From: Pseudomonadota bacterium
GTDB lineage: Bacteria > Pseudomonadota > Gammaproteobacteria > Burkholderiales > Burkholderiaceae_C
DNA length: 58,036 bases
NCBI GenBank assembly: GCA_021816585.1
Contig: JAKAXL010000016.1
Span: 1-58,036, forward strand
Reading direction: 5' to 3'
Shown here: positions 1-8,661 of the stretch, in pieces
Position numbering within the stretch: the first letter of the stretch is position 1
How the letters are laid out: each line of letters begins with the position of its first letter
The notes under the pieces: generated by a model
What the model was told of the DNA's origin: nothing
Database searches by the model: none
The model's input: only the letters and a program-made list of their open reading frames with translations
Made by a program: the position numbers and the translations under genes

Positions 1-581
1 CCCGAGCGCCCCAGCGGCGGGCGCAGCGGCAGGTCGGGGTCGGTGTTCTTGGCGACCAGGTAGAACTCCAGCTCCGGCGCCACGACCGGCTGCCAGCCCT
101 GCAGTTCGTACAGGCGCAGCACCTGCTTGAGCACGCTGCGCGGCGCGTAGTCGACCTCGCTGCCGTCGCGGAAGTGGCAGTCGTGCAGCACCTGCGCCGT
201 GGGGTCGGCGGCCCAGGGCACCGGGCGCACCGTCGATGGATCGGGCACCAGGTGCATGTCGCGGTCGGCCTCGCTGATCAGTTCGCCCAGGCCCGGCTCG
301 TCGGGCCAGTTGCCGGTCACGGTGACCCCGAGGACGGCCTCGGGGAGGCGCATCCCCCGGTCCTGCGTGAACTTGCTGCGGGGCAGGATCTTGCCGCGCG
401 CGACCCCGGTCAGGTCGGGAACCAGGCACTCGACCTCGGTGACCTGGCGGCGGTTCAGCCAGTCCTCGAGTTCGTGGAACTGGCGCAGGCGCGCTGCGGG
501 GGAACCGGCGGCCGGCGGCGCCGCGGCGGGGGCCTGGGGCTGATGCCGGGAGGAGGGTGGAGGCTGCTGGGCTGGATGCAT
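1..581 (-). CDS. puuA: Glutamine synthetase family protein, gamma-glutamylputrescine synthetase-like (5' part; runs off the left edge)
   Basis: About 193 N-terminal residues are present; the rest lies beyond position 1. After a Pro/Ala-rich leader of about 30 residues the protein reads as a glutamine-synthetase N-terminal domain (LVPDLTGVARGKILP, then MHLVPDPSTVRPVPW) and enters the catalytic domain at APELEFYLV. This is the PuuA/GlnA3-like branch, which ligates glutamate to an amine; in PuuA the amine is putrescine. I chose the ATG at 581 because translation from there runs straight into the domain. It lies 91 bp downstream of a gene for gamma-glutamyl-GABA hydrolase on the same strand, which supports polyamine catabolism rather than nitrogen assimilation. 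The metal and ATP-site residues are outside the window, so substrate is inferred from context. Confidence 0.75.
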   Translation of the reverse strand, partial: MHPAQQPPPSSRHQPQAPAAAPPAAGSPAARLRQFHELEDWLNRRQVTEVECLVPDLTGVARGKILPRSKFTQDRGMRLPEAVLGVTVTGNWPDEPGLGELISEADRDMHLVPDPSTVRPVPWAADPTAQVLHDCHFRDGSEVDYAPRSVLKQVLRLYELQGWQPVVAPELEFYLVAKNTDPDLPLRPPLGRS

Positions 582-672
582 GGACAGGTCCCGGTGGGTT
601 TCGAAATGCCACGGCCTGCGTGCCGCGGTGCTTCGACGCCCCGGGACCTGCCCGGAAAGCTTCAGCCGCGGC

Positions 673-1476
673 TCAGGCGGCCTCGGCGTGCACCGGCCTG
701 AGCAGCTGCGCCGGCGCGACGTGACGCTGCGCGGCGTGGCACCGGCAGGCGTCGCCGAAGGCCTGGAACAGCGCGCGCGAGACCGGGTTGTCCGCCGCCC
801 GCCATTCCGGATGCCATTGAACCGCAAGCAGCAAACCAGGCGAGCCCGAGTGGACATAGGCCTCGACCAGGCCGTCGGGCGCGAAGGCCTGCGGCTGCAG
901 CCCGGGGGCCAGGCGCTTGATGCCCTGGCCGTGCAGGCTGTTGACCTGCCACGACGAGCAGCCGAGCAGTCGCTCCAGCCAGCTTCCGGGCACGGCGCGC
1001 ACCTCGTGGGCCGGCGCGTACTGCTGTTCCAGCGGCAGGCTCTCGTCCTCGCGGTGGTCGGCATAGCCGTCGGTGCGGTGCACCTGCTGCAGCAGGCTGC
1101 CGCCGAGCGCGACGTTGATCTCCTGGAAGCCGCGGCAGATCCCGAACACCGGGATGCCGCGCGCGATCGCGGCGCGGATCAGCGGCAGCGTGGTGGCGTC
1201 GCGGTCGGGGTCGGCCGGGGAATCGGGGTTGTCGAGGGATTCGCCGTAGTGGTGCGGCTCGATGTTCGACGGCGAGCCGGAGAACAGCAGGCCGTGCACC
1301 GAGGCCAGCACGTCGTCCACCGGCGTGCGGGTGCCGAAGGCCGGCAGCAGCAGCGGCAGGCAGCCGGAGATCTCCAGCAGCGGGTCGACGTACTTGCGGG
1401 CCACCGCGTGCACCTGCTGGCCGCGGAGTTGCTTCAGATCGGTGGCTACGGCCACCACGGGAACTGCATGGGACAT
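673..1476 (-). CDS. puuD: Gamma-glutamyl-gamma-aminobutyrate hydrolase, peptidase C26 family
   Basis: 267 aa, a class-I glutamine-amidotransferase-type hydrolase. The nucleophile elbow is FGICRGFQEINVALGG with Cys114, and the His/Glu of the triad are in QWHPEW (His222, Glu224). The family releases GABA from gamma-glutamyl-GABA, the last hydrolysis in the gamma-glutamylated putrescine pathway in the cytoplasm. The ATG at 1476 gives MSHAVPVVAV, the expected beta-strand start; the open frame runs further upstream but without domain sequence. It is transcribed toward the glutamine-synthetase-like gene, probably as one operon. The tail after residue 245 is somewhat longer than I expect but looks unremarkable. 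Confidence 0.85.
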   Translation of the reverse strand: MSHAVPVVAVATDLKQLRGQQVHAVARKYVDPLLEISGCLPLLLPAFGTRTPVDDVLASVHGLLFSGSPSNIEPHHYGESLDNPDSPADPDRDATTLPLIRAAIARGIPVFGICRGFQEINVALGGSLLQQVHRTDGYADHREDESLPLEQQYAPAHEVRAVPGSWLERLLGCSSWQVNSLHGQGIKRLAPGLQPQAFAPDGLVEAYVHSGSPGLLLAVQWHPEWRAADNPVSRALFQAFGDACRCHAAQRHVAPAQLLRPVHAEAA

Positions 1477-1690
1477 GTCGCGAGCCTGGCTGCCCCGCCC
1501 TGTGGCAGCGATACGACAGCGGCCCGCACGATGCATCGGCCGCGTGCCGCGGACCGCTGCTGGCGCGCACCGCCGCCATCCGCTCGCCTGACGCGGCCCG
1601 GTTGCGTTGCATCTGCAAGGCACCTGCGGCAGGCGGTTACATGACGGGAGTGTGATACCCCGAGAGTTTCCGCCCCTTGCCCCGAAAGTG

Positions 1691-1726
1691 CAAGGGCAAA
1701 CCCTGATAGCGAAGGGTTTGCCCTTG
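1691..1726. terminator. Perfect 14-bp hairpin between livF and puuD
   Basis: CAAGGGCAAACCCT (1691-1704) is followed by an 8-nt loop and its exact reverse complement (1713-1726). It lies 22 bp beyond the livF stop and 214 bp before the puuD start, both genes being on the minus strand. No clear U-tract follows on the minus strand, so it may be a transcript-end stabiliser or an operator for the puu genes rather than a classical intrinsic terminator. A further partial copy of the arm (CCCTTGC...) lies just left of it. Confidence 0.5.
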
Positions 1727-1747
1727 ACTGCGGCCCCGCCGGCTGCC

Positions 1748-2461
1748 TCAGGCCGCGGCGTGCGCCACGCCGGCCAGCTGCTCCATGCGGCCGGTGTCGG
1801 CGCGCAGCTCGTCGGCGGTGCCGTCGTACAGCACGCGTCCCTCGCCGAGCACGTAGGCGCGGTCGGCCAGTTCCAGCGCGCCGAACACGTTCTGCTCGAC
1901 CAGCAGCACGGAAATGCCCTCGCTCTTCATGCGGGCGACGGTGCGCATGACTTCCTGCACGATGATCGGCGCCAGGCCCTGGGAGGGCTCGTCGAGGATC
2001 AGCAGCTTCGGGTTGAGCAGCAGCGCGCGGGCGATGGCCAGCATCTCCTGCTCGCCGCCGGACAGCCGGCCGCCCTTGCTGGTGCGCCGCTCGTGCAGGC
2101 GCGGGAACAGCTGGTAGACGCTGTCGATGTTCCAGGCCCCCTGGGTCTGGTGCGACACCAGCAGGTTCTCGTGCACCGACAGGTGGCCGAAGATGCGCCG
2201 GCCCTCGGGCACGTAGCCCACGCCGGCGGCGGCGACGCGGTGCGCCGGCGCGCCGGTGCTGTCCTTGCCGAACAGCTTGATCGAGCCCTGGCGCGGCGGC
2301 GTCAGGCCCATGATCGAGCGCAGGGTCGTGGTCTTGCCGGCGCCGTTGCGTCCAAGCAACGCCACCAGCTCGCCCTCGCCCACCTTCAACGAGACCCCAT
2401 CGAGGATGTGGCTCTTGCCGTAATACGTGTGGATGGAATCGACTTCCAGGACCATGCTCAT
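1748..2461 (-). CDS. livF: Branched-chain amino-acid-type ABC transporter, ATP-binding protein LivF
   Basis: 237 aa. Walker A is GRNGAGKTTT, the signature LSGGEQEMLAIARALL, Walker B LLILDEPSQGL, and the H-loop position carries the LivF-typical Gln/Asn (LLVEQNV). These ATPases pair with LivG to power import through LivH/LivM. The ATG at 2461 directly precedes the first beta strand. The gene follows livG by 17 bp and is last in livKHMGF. LivF-type ATPases are shared by leucine, urea and amide transporters, so the substrate is not fixed by this gene. Confidence 0.93.
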   Translation of the reverse strand: MSMVLEVDSIHTYYGKSHILDGVSLKVGEGELVALLGRNGAGKTTTLRSIMGLTPPRQGSIKLFGKDSTGAPAHRVAAAGVGYVPEGRRIFGHLSVHENLLVSHQTQGAWNIDSVYQLFPRLHERRTSKGGRLSGGEQEMLAIARALLLNPKLLILDEPSQGLAPIIVQEVMRTVARMKSEGISVLLVEQNVFGALELADRAYVLGEGRVLYDGTADELRADTGRMEQLAGVAHAAA

Positions 2462-2478
2462 CGCGTGGGTTCCCTCAT

Positions 2479-3228
2479 TCAGTTCTGCTGCCCGAGATAG
2501 GCCGCCTGCACCGCCGGATTGGCGGCGATCTCCTTCGCGTTGCCCTCGGCCAGGAAGCGCCCGTTGTCGAGCACGGTGATGCGGTCGGCGATGCCGAACA
2601 CGATCTCCATGTCGTGCTCGACGAACAGCGTGGTGATTCCCTGGTCCTTGTTCAGGCGCTTGATCAGCGCCGTCATCAGCTGGGTCTCCTCGTCGCCCAT
2701 GCCGGCGGTCGGCTCGTCGAGCAGCAGCAGCTTGGGCTGGCGCGACAGCGCGATGCCGATCTCGACCACGCGCTGGTCGCCGTGCGAGAGCTCGCCGGCG
2801 ATGCGGTCGTCCTTGCCGGTGAGCCCGACCAGCTGCATCAGCTCGTCGACCCGGTTCTCGATGGCCGCGCGTTGCGCCCGCGACACCCACGGGCGCGCGC
2901 TCTGGCCCATGGCCACCTCGGCGGCGATGCGCAGGTTCTCGCGGACGCTCAGCGACAGGAAGATCTCGGTGATCTGGAAGGTGCGGATGATGCCGCGACG
3001 CACCAGCGAGGCCGGGTTGACGCGCTGGATGGCCTCGCCGTCGAACACGATCTCGCCGTTGCTGGGCGGGAAGAAGCCGCTGATCAGGTTGAACAGCGTG
3101 GTCTTGCCGGCCCCGTTGGGGCCGATGACCGCGCGCAGCTCACCGGCCTCGACGTTGAGGGAGATGTCGCTCAGGGCCTGCAGCGCACCGAAGCGGCGCG
3201 ATACGGAGCGGAGTTGAAGAAGGCTCAT
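2479..3228 (-). CDS. livG: Branched-chain amino-acid-type ABC transporter, ATP-binding protein LivG
   Basis: 249 aa with Walker A GPNGAGKTTLFN, a family-typical long insert before the signature SHGDQRVVEIGIALS, Walker B LLLLDEPTAGM and switch His in FVEHDMEIV. It is the second ATPase of the Liv transporter, on the cytoplasmic face. Its ATG (3226-3228) overlaps the livM stop codon as ATGA, implying translational coupling. It ends 17 bp before livF. Confidence 0.93.
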   Translation of the reverse strand: MSLLQLRSVSRRFGALQALSDISLNVEAGELRAVIGPNGAGKTTLFNLISGFFPPSNGEIVFDGEAIQRVNPASLVRRGIIRTFQITEIFLSLSVRENLRIAAEVAMGQSARPWVSRAQRAAIENRVDELMQLVGLTGKDDRIAGELSHGDQRVVEIGIALSRQPKLLLLDEPTAGMGDEETQLMTALIKRLNKDQGITTLFVEHDMEIVFGIADRITVLDNGRFLAEGNAKEIAANPAVQAAYLGQQN

Positions 3229-4229
3229 GACCGCACCTTGCCCTTGCGTTGCAGAAAGCCCATGATCCCCATCGGGAAGAACATCACCGACAGCACGAAG
3301 ATCAGGCCGATGACGGTCATCCAGTTGTTGGTGACGTTGCTCGCGTAGTCGCGCACCAGCACGAAGATCGCGGCGCCGACGAAGGGACCCCAGAAGTTGC
3401 GCATGCCGCCGAGCACCGCGATGATCACCAGGTCGCCGGACAGGTTGTTGCTCAGGCTGTTGGGCGAGGTGAAGTTGTCCAGCAGCGCATTGAGCCCGCC
3501 CGCCAGCGCGACGATGAAGCCGGAGATGGCGAACGACGCGGCGGCGTAGTAGTGCACGTTGACGCCGAGGAAGCGCAGGCGCTTCTGGTTCTCGCGCACG
3601 GCGACGAAGCTGTGTCCGAGCGGCGAGTTCAGCACCGCGTAGATCAGCCAGGCGCCGAGCGCGAAGCACAGCAGCACGAGGTAGTAGAAGCCCGTCGACC
3701 CCAGGGTCCAGGTGACCCCCGGCAGCGCGTGGATGGCGTGCCGCGAGAAGCCGGTGAGCCCGTCGTAGCCGCCGGTGACGGAGGCCCAGCGGATGGCGAC
3801 GAAGTAGAACAGCTGCCCGATCGCGATGGTGATCATCGCGAAGTAGATGCCGCGCAGACGCACGCACAGCGGCGCCAGCACGGTGGCGATGATGCCCCCG
3901 GTCACCGTTCCCACGAGCAGCGCCAGCGGCACGCTGTGGGTGGCGTGCTTGAGCATCAGCCCGACGACGTAGGAGCCGATGCCGAAGTAGGCGGCATGGC
4001 CGAAGGACAGTCCGCCGGTGAAACCCAGCAGCAGGTTCAGGCCCATCGCCGCCAGCGCGTAGATCAGCACGCGCGAGACGATGTCGGTGTAGCCGCCGAC
4101 GTGGGTGATCCACAGCGGCAGGGAGATCAGCACCAGCGCCAGCACCAGCGTGCCGGGGTGCGGGCGGGTGGCCGGGCCGCCGGCGCCGCGCGCCGGCTGC
4201 AGCTTGGCCGCGGATTGGCTTGCACTCAT
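3225..4229 (-). CDS. livM: Branched-chain amino-acid-type ABC transporter permease LivM
   Basis: 334 aa, about 8-10 hydrophobic segments after a short polar N-terminus. The typical LivM stretch GLNLLLGFTGGLSFGHAAYF lies near residue 60, and the EAA-like loop contains SFVAVRENQKRLRFLGVN, which contacts the ATPases. It forms the inner-membrane pore with LivH. Start and stop both overlap neighbours as ATGA (with livH upstream and livG downstream), so livHMG are translationally coupled. Confidence 0.92.
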   Translation of the reverse strand: MSASQSAAKLQPARGAGGPATRPHPGTLVLALVLISLPLWITHVGGYTDIVSRVLIYALAAMGLNLLLGFTGGLSFGHAAYFGIGSYVVGLMLKHATHSVPLALLVGTVTGGIIATVLAPLCVRLRGIYFAMITIAIGQLFYFVAIRWASVTGGYDGLTGFSRHAIHALPGVTWTLGSTGFYYLVLLCFALGAWLIYAVLNSPLGHSFVAVRENQKRLRFLGVNVHYYAAASFAISGFIVALAGGLNALLDNFTSPNSLSNNLSGDLVIIAVLGGMRNFWGPFVGAAIFVLVRDYASNVTNNWMTVIGLIFVLSVMFFPMGIMGFLQRKGKVRS

Positions 4230-5095
4230 TCGAGAAGTCCCTCCTGACCGAGCAGACCGCGCGGACGCACGATCAGCATCAGGCCCATGAGCAGGTAGAT
4301 CACGGCCTCGCTGGCCGACGGATAGAAGGCGGTGGCCAGGCCCGAGGCCAGGCCGATCAGCAGGCCGCCGATCAGCGAGCCGAGCAGCGAACCGACGCCG
4401 CCGACCACGATGGCCACGAAGGCCGGCATCAGCAGGCCGTCGCCCATCGTCGGGTCGAGCCCGAGCTGGCCGGCGGCGAGGATCCCGGCGATTCCCGCGA
4501 AGATGATGCCGATGACGAAGTTGGCGGTGCGCAGCAGGTAGATGTTGACGCCCAGCGACGACACCGTCTCCAGGTCGGCGTTGCCGGCGCGGATGCGGAT
4601 TCCCAGGCGCGTGAAGCGCAGCAGCGCGAACAGCGCTCCGGTGCCGATCAGCGCCACCGCGACCACGAACAGGCGGTAGCCGGTGAGGAAGAAGTAGGTC
4701 TGGCTGAGCGGGTGCGCCAGCGCGTCCGGGATGCTCAGCGGCACGCCCACCGGGCCCCAGATGGTGCGGATCATGTCCTCCATGATCAGCGCCAGCCCGA
4801 AGGTCATCAGCAGCGAATACAGCGGGTCGCGCTTGTACAGGCGCCGCACCAGCAGGATCTCGACGACCAGGCCGAGCACGCCGGACAGCAGCGGCGCGAC
4901 GATCAGCGCTCCCCAGAAGCCCAGGTGCGGGGCCAGGGTGTACGCGAGGTACGCGGACAGGGCCATGAAGGTGCCCTGCGCGAAATTGATGGTGTTGTTC
5001 AGGCCCAGGATGAGGGCCAGGCCGAGCGCCAGCAGGGCGTAGAACGCTCCCGTGATCAGCCCGTTGAACAGGTTGAAGACGATGACGATGCTCAC
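4226..5095 (-). CDS. livH: Branched-chain amino-acid-type ABC transporter permease LivH
   Basis: 289 aa integral-membrane protein starting with GTG (5095-5093; SIVIVFNLFNGLITGAFYAL). It contains the LivH hallmark ALGLALILGLNNTINFAQG and the cytoplasmic loop RLGIRIRAGNADLETVSSLG. It partners LivM in the translocation pore. It is separated from livK by 75 bp holding a strong hairpin, which may lower permease expression relative to the binding protein. Its stop overlaps the livM start. Confidence 0.92.
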   Translation of the reverse strand: MSIVIVFNLFNGLITGAFYALLALGLALILGLNNTINFAQGTFMALSAYLAYTLAPHLGFWGALIVAPLLSGVLGLVVEILLVRRLYKRDPLYSLLMTFGLALIMEDMIRTIWGPVGVPLSIPDALAHPLSQTYFFLTGYRLFVVAVALIGTGALFALLRFTRLGIRIRAGNADLETVSSLGVNIYLLRTANFVIGIIFAGIAGILAAGQLGLDPTMGDGLLMPAFVAIVVGGVGSLLGSLIGGLLIGLASGLATAFYPSASEAVIYLLMGLMLIVRPRGLLGQEGLLE

Positions 5096-5108
5096 GAAGA
5101 TGACTCCG

Positions 5109-5136
5109 CGGCGGCCGGTGCTGGCACCGGCCGCCG
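5109..5136. other. GC-rich hairpin between livK and livH
   Basis: CGGCGGCCGGTGC (5109-5121) and its exact reverse complement (5124-5136) give a stem of up to 13 bp with a very tight loop. There is no T-run on the minus-strand downstream side. In operons that need excess binding protein such hairpins protect the upstream mRNA or attenuate downstream genes; that role is inferred here from position only. Confidence 0.5.
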
Positions 5137-5170
5137 TTGGGTGTGAAAAACCCGATCCGTCGAAACGGGA

Positions 5171-6439
5171 TCAGAGGCTGGGCATCTTGCAGCCCATCTC
5201 CGCCGCCGACTTCGCGATCGACGCGCCGGCGACGATCGTCGACACGTCGAACAGGTCGGGGTACTTTCCGCCGCTGTTGACGTGGCCCGGGAACATGCTG
5301 ATCAACAGCTGGTGGTCCGCGGCACGGTACACCGGCAGGTGCGGTTGCAGCGCGACTTCGGGCGGCAGTTCCAGGCCCTCGAGCGCCTTGATCACCTTGA
5401 CCGTGTCGGTGGACTTGGCCTTTTCCACCGCGAGGCGGAAGGCGTGGGTCGTGGCGTAGCCGAACCACACGCGGGCGGTCGGGTACTCACCGTTGTGGGC
5501 GGCGGCGAAGCGCTTGACGAAGTCCGCGACGTGGGGCGTGCCCGGCTGCTTCCAGTACCACTCCATGGTCCACCAGCCGTAGCGGGCGGCCGGCGGCAGC
5601 GCCTGCGCCTGCTCGAGCTCGAACAGCGCGCCGCCGACGGCGATCTGCTTGTCGATGCCGAACTGCGCGATCTGCTTCATCGCGTTGACCTGGTCGTTGC
5701 CGGCCAGCAGCAGGCACAGCACCTGCGGCGACTTGGCCTTCACGTCGATCAAGTAGGACGAGAAGTCGGTGGTGCCCACCGGCGCCAGCGCGCGGCCGAC
5801 GACGGAGCCGCCGGCCTTCTTGATCTGCGCTTCGTAGTCGGTCTGCTCCGACTTGCCGAAGGCGTAGTCGGTGGTCAGGAAGTACCAGCGCTTGCCGAAC
5901 TTCTTGAACAGGGTCTCGAAGTCCCCGGAGGTCAGCATCCAGGTGGTCGAGCAGGTGCGGAAGGTGTAGGGGTTGCACGAGGTGCCGGTCAGCGAGTCCA
6001 CGTGACCGCCGGTGGCGATGAACACCTTCTTGTGGCGCTGCGCGAACTGCGAAACGGCCAGCGACGAGGCCGAGTTCACGGTACCCATCAGGAAGTCGAC
6101 CTTCTCCTGGCTGACCAGGCGGGCGCATTTGTCGACGGACGTGCCGGGGTTGCCGGCGCCGTCCTCGACGAACACCTGCAGGGGGCGGCCCATGACGCCG
6201 CCCGCCTTGTTGATCTCGGCTTCGGCGAACTTGGCGCCCTTGATCTCGCTCTGGCCCAGCGCGGCGAAGGTGCTGGTGATGGGGTCGACAAGGCCGATCT
6301 TGACCGGGTTCTCGCTGGCGGCCCAGCTGACGGCCGGAGTCGACAGCAGGGTGGCCACGCCGGTGGCGCCGGCGGTCTTCAGGAAGTCGCGACGATCGAA
6401 ATCGCCGCCGACAAGCCCATGCTTGCGCGGATGCTGCAT
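5171..6439 (-). CDS. livK: ABC transporter substrate-binding protein, LivK family, Tat-exported
   Basis: 422 aa periplasmic type-I binding protein. A twin-arginine signal (DRRDFLKTAG, residues 16-25) and a hydrophobic stretch end near VSWAAS. Mature sequence begins with NPVKIGLVDPITSTFAALGQ, the normal entry of LivK/AmiC-fold proteins. It is the first gene of livKHMGF. Export by Tat rather than Sec suggests folding before export. Family members bind branched-chain amino acids, amides, urea or aromatic compounds; nothing here identifies the ligand. Confidence 0.9.
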   Translation of the reverse strand: MQHPRKHGLVGGDFDRRDFLKTAGATGVATLLSTPAVSWAASENPVKIGLVDPITSTFAALGQSEIKGAKFAEAEINKAGGVMGRPLQVFVEDGAGNPGTSVDKCARLVSQEKVDFLMGTVNSASSLAVSQFAQRHKKVFIATGGHVDSLTGTSCNPYTFRTCSTTWMLTSGDFETLFKKFGKRWYFLTTDYAFGKSEQTDYEAQIKKAGGSVVGRALAPVGTTDFSSYLIDVKAKSPQVLCLLLAGNDQVNAMKQIAQFGIDKQIAVGGALFELEQAQALPPAARYGWWTMEWYWKQPGTPHVADFVKRFAAAHNGEYPTARVWFGYATTHAFRLAVEKAKSTDTVKVIKALEGLELPPEVALQPHLPVYRAADHQLLISMFPGHVNSGGKYPDLFDVSTIVAGASIAKSAAEMGCKMPSL

Positions 6440-6706
6440 TGCGGTCTCCAGTGGAAGTCGTGGGCCTTGGGGAGCCTCTTCTAGGGATGTCTGATTGATG
6501 CAACGCGGATGCTAGGACCCCCGCGTGCATCTGGGCATGCGGGTTTGCCGGGGTTGCGCTGCGGGATTGCGTAACGATGATTGACAATGTCGCAATGCAG
6601 CTCCCGGGGCGTCAGAGACGCGCCCGGGGATCCATGTGCCCCGCGCGATGTATGCAACAGCGCGTTGCCGAAAGGGTTTCGGCGGGCTCGTGCGTATACG
6701 AAAGGG

Positions 6707-6727
6707 GGCCCGGCCTCGCGCCGGGCC
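6707..6727 (-). terminator. Probable intrinsic terminator after the DsrE-like gene
   Basis: GGCCCGG (6707-6713) pairs with CCGGGCC (6721-6727) across a 7-nt loop, 11 bp beyond the stop codon at 6738. On the minus strand the hairpin is followed by CCCCCTTTCG, a weak pyrimidine tract. The rest of the 298-bp gap (6440-6737) holds the presumed livK promoter, for which I see no convincing -35/-10 pair. Confidence 0.45.
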
Positions 6728-6737
6728 GCCGACGGCC

Positions 6738-7259
6738 TCAGGGCCGGATGTACGCGAAGCCGGCGTGCTGCAGTTGCATGATGCGCACGACGCCGGCCGG
6801 CACGACCACCGCCTGCTTGACCAGCACCGGCATGTGGCCGATCTTGCGCGCCATCGCCTCCATCGTGTTGTGGCAGGCGTCGAACTCGACGCCCTCGCTG
6901 TTCTGGGACTCGATGCGCGCGGCCACCGGGGAGTTCTTCAGCAGCATCGGCAGCCCGGGGCCGAAGGCCACGACCACGATGCGCACGTTCTCCTGGCCGA
7001 AGAAGTCCAGCAGGTTCTGCGCGTTGTTGAGCACCAGGTTCCAGTAGGCGGGCTTGTCGACGCTGACCTGGATCACCACTTCGCGGCGCGCGAAGGGCAA
7101 CTCGTGGACGAAGGTCGGGTGGTCGAACACGAACTTGCCCGAGGCGGCAGCGGCGGCGGCCGGCGTCTCGGCCGCATGGGCCTGCAACGCCGAGCCCAGG
7201 CCGAGGCCCGCGATGAGCAACGCGACACGGAGGCTTCGCAGCCAACGAATGGGGGTCAT
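6738..7259 (-). CDS. Exported DsrE-family protein
   Basis: 173 aa. Residues 1-30 form a Sec signal peptide (MTPIRWLRSLRVALLIAGLG, cleavage near AHA-AE). The mature part has the DsrE/DsrF fold: VVIQVSVDKPAYWNLVLNNA, then VRIVVVAFGPGLPMLL, and a single Cys in EFDACHNTMEAM. DsrE-like proteins carry or transfer sulfur, or bind small ligands; exported members have no settled function. It stands alone between the liv operon and rodA with an AT-rich upstream region. The one conserved-looking Cys would suit a sulfur-carrier role, and the window has a sulfur-reduction locus 27 kb away, but no link is shown. Confidence 0.75.
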   Translation of the reverse strand: MTPIRWLRSLRVALLIAGLGLGSALQAHAAETPAAAAAASGKFVFDHPTFVHELPFARREVVIQVSVDKPAYWNLVLNNAQNLLDFFGQENVRIVVVAFGPGLPMLLKNSPVAARIESQNSEGVEFDACHNTMEAMARKIGHMPVLVKQAVVVPAGVVRIMQLQHAGFAYIRP

Positions 7260-7384
7260 GACTCTCTTCTCCTGGTGGAACAAACACGGCTTGCGGGCCG
7301 CAGGGCCCGCGTCGCGGTTGCGACGCGGTGCGAAGCGGGGGCCGTCGTCACGACCTCCCGGGGGCGGGTCTCTGGGGGCCCGTT

Positions 7385-7540
7385 TTCGTGGAAGCGGTTT
7401 TAAATCGCTTCATAAACACATCCCCATATATACGGGGCACACGGATTCTGCGCATCGTTGCGCAAAAGTCCAATGGATTCTTCCAATGGGTCTTAGCGGG
7501 GTTTTTGCTGCAAATACCGTACTGAGTATTTAGTCGCGCT
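7385..7540. promoter_or_regulatory. AT-rich upstream region of the DsrE-like gene with nested repeats
   Basis: This is the most AT-rich non-coding patch in the window. It holds a 6-bp inverted repeat GAAGCG-N9-CGCTTC (7391-7396/7406-7411), a palindrome CCCCATATATACGGGG and a direct repeat TCCAATGG at 7469-7476 and 7482-7489 (13-bp period, roughly one helical turn plus). On the minus strand TATATA could be a -10 element for the DsrE-like gene, without a good -35. It also covers the 3' flank of rodA. The repeats look like regulator sites; the regulator is unknown. Confidence 0.4.
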
Positions 7541-7545
7541 ATCCC

Positions 7546-8661
7546 TCAGCTCTGCACCAGTCTGCGCGAGCGGGCGATGGAAAGCAGGATGCCCGTACCC
7601 AGCATCAGTGTCGCCAGCGCGGTGCCCCCGTAGCTGACGAAGGGCAGCGGCACTCCGACCACCGGCAAAATGCCCGAGACCATGCCCATGTTGACGAAGG
7701 CATAGGTGAAGAAGATCATCGTGATCGATGCCGCCAGCAGGCGCGAGAACAGCGACGGCGCCTGCGACGCGATGTACAGCCCGCGGCCGATGAAGAACAC
7801 ATAGGCCAGCACCAGCGTGACGTTGCCGACCAGCCCCCATTCCTCGGCCAGCACGGAGAACACGAAGTCGGTGTGGGATTCGGGCACGAAGTTCAGGTGC
7901 GCCTGCGTGCCGTGCAGGTAGCCCTGGCCCCAGACACCGCCGGAGCCGATCGCGATCATCGACTGGATGATGTTGAAGCCGGTTCCCAGCGGGTCGGACT
8001 GCGGGTCGAGCAGCATCAAGATGCGCTGCTTCTGGTAGTCGTGCATGAAATGCCACAGCACCGGCGCCGCCGCGGCGGCGGCGATGGCCCCGGCGAGCAG
8101 CACCCGCCATGACAGCCCGGCGAAGAAGATCACGAAAAAGCCGGTCGACAGCACCAGCATCGCGGTGCCGAGGTCGGGCTGCTTCATGATCAGCCCCACC
8201 GGGATCGCCAGCAGCACCCCGGCGATGGCGTAGTCGCGCAGCCGGATGAGCCCTTCGCGCTTCTGGAAGTACCACGCCAGCATCAGCGGCATGGCGATCT
8301 TCATGATCTCCGAGGGCTGGATCACCACCCCGACGTCGAGCCAGCGGCGCGCGCCCTTGCGCACCAGCCCGAAGGCGGCCGTCGCCACCAGCAGCGCCAC
8401 CCCCAGCGCGTACAGCGGAACAGCCACCTGCATCAGGCGCTGCGGAGGGACCTGCGCCACCGCGAACAGCACGACGAAGCCGAACAGCAGGTTGCGCACC
8501 TGGTCGCCGAAATGGATGGACTGCCCCTGCAGTGCCGAGTACAGCACGACGCAGCCGATGCTCACCAGCAGCAGCAGCGCCACCAGCAGCGGCGTGTCGA
8601 AGCCGGTGACGTAGGGACGCAGCCGCTGGCGCAGCGTGGGGCGGTTGATGACGGTGTTCAC
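7546..8661 (-). CDS. rodA: Rod-shape peptidoglycan glycosyltransferase RodA (SEDS family)
   Basis: 371 aa, about ten membrane segments. The SEDS landmarks LDVGVVIQPSEIMKIAMP and, near the C-terminus, VGVPLPFVSYGGTA are present, as is FVPESHTDFVFSVLAEEWG. RodA polymerises lipid II during lateral wall growth with PBP2. The start is GTG at 8661, overlapping the mrdA stop as GTGA. It is the last gene of mreBCD-mrdA-rodA. Confidence 0.95.
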   Translation of the reverse strand: MNTVINRPTLRQRLRPYVTGFDTPLLVALLLLVSIGCVVLYSALQGQSIHFGDQVRNLLFGFVVLFAVAQVPPQRLMQVAVPLYALGVALLVATAAFGLVRKGARRWLDVGVVIQPSEIMKIAMPLMLAWYFQKREGLIRLRDYAIAGVLLAIPVGLIMKQPDLGTAMLVLSTGFFVIFFAGLSWRVLLAGAIAAAAAAPVLWHFMHDYQKQRILMLLDPQSDPLGTGFNIIQSMIAIGSGGVWGQGYLHGTQAHLNFVPESHTDFVFSVLAEEWGLVGNVTLVLAYVFFIGRGLYIASQAPSLFSRLLAASITMIFFTYAFVNMGMVSGILPVVGVPLPFVSYGGTALATLMLGTGILLSIARSRRLVQS

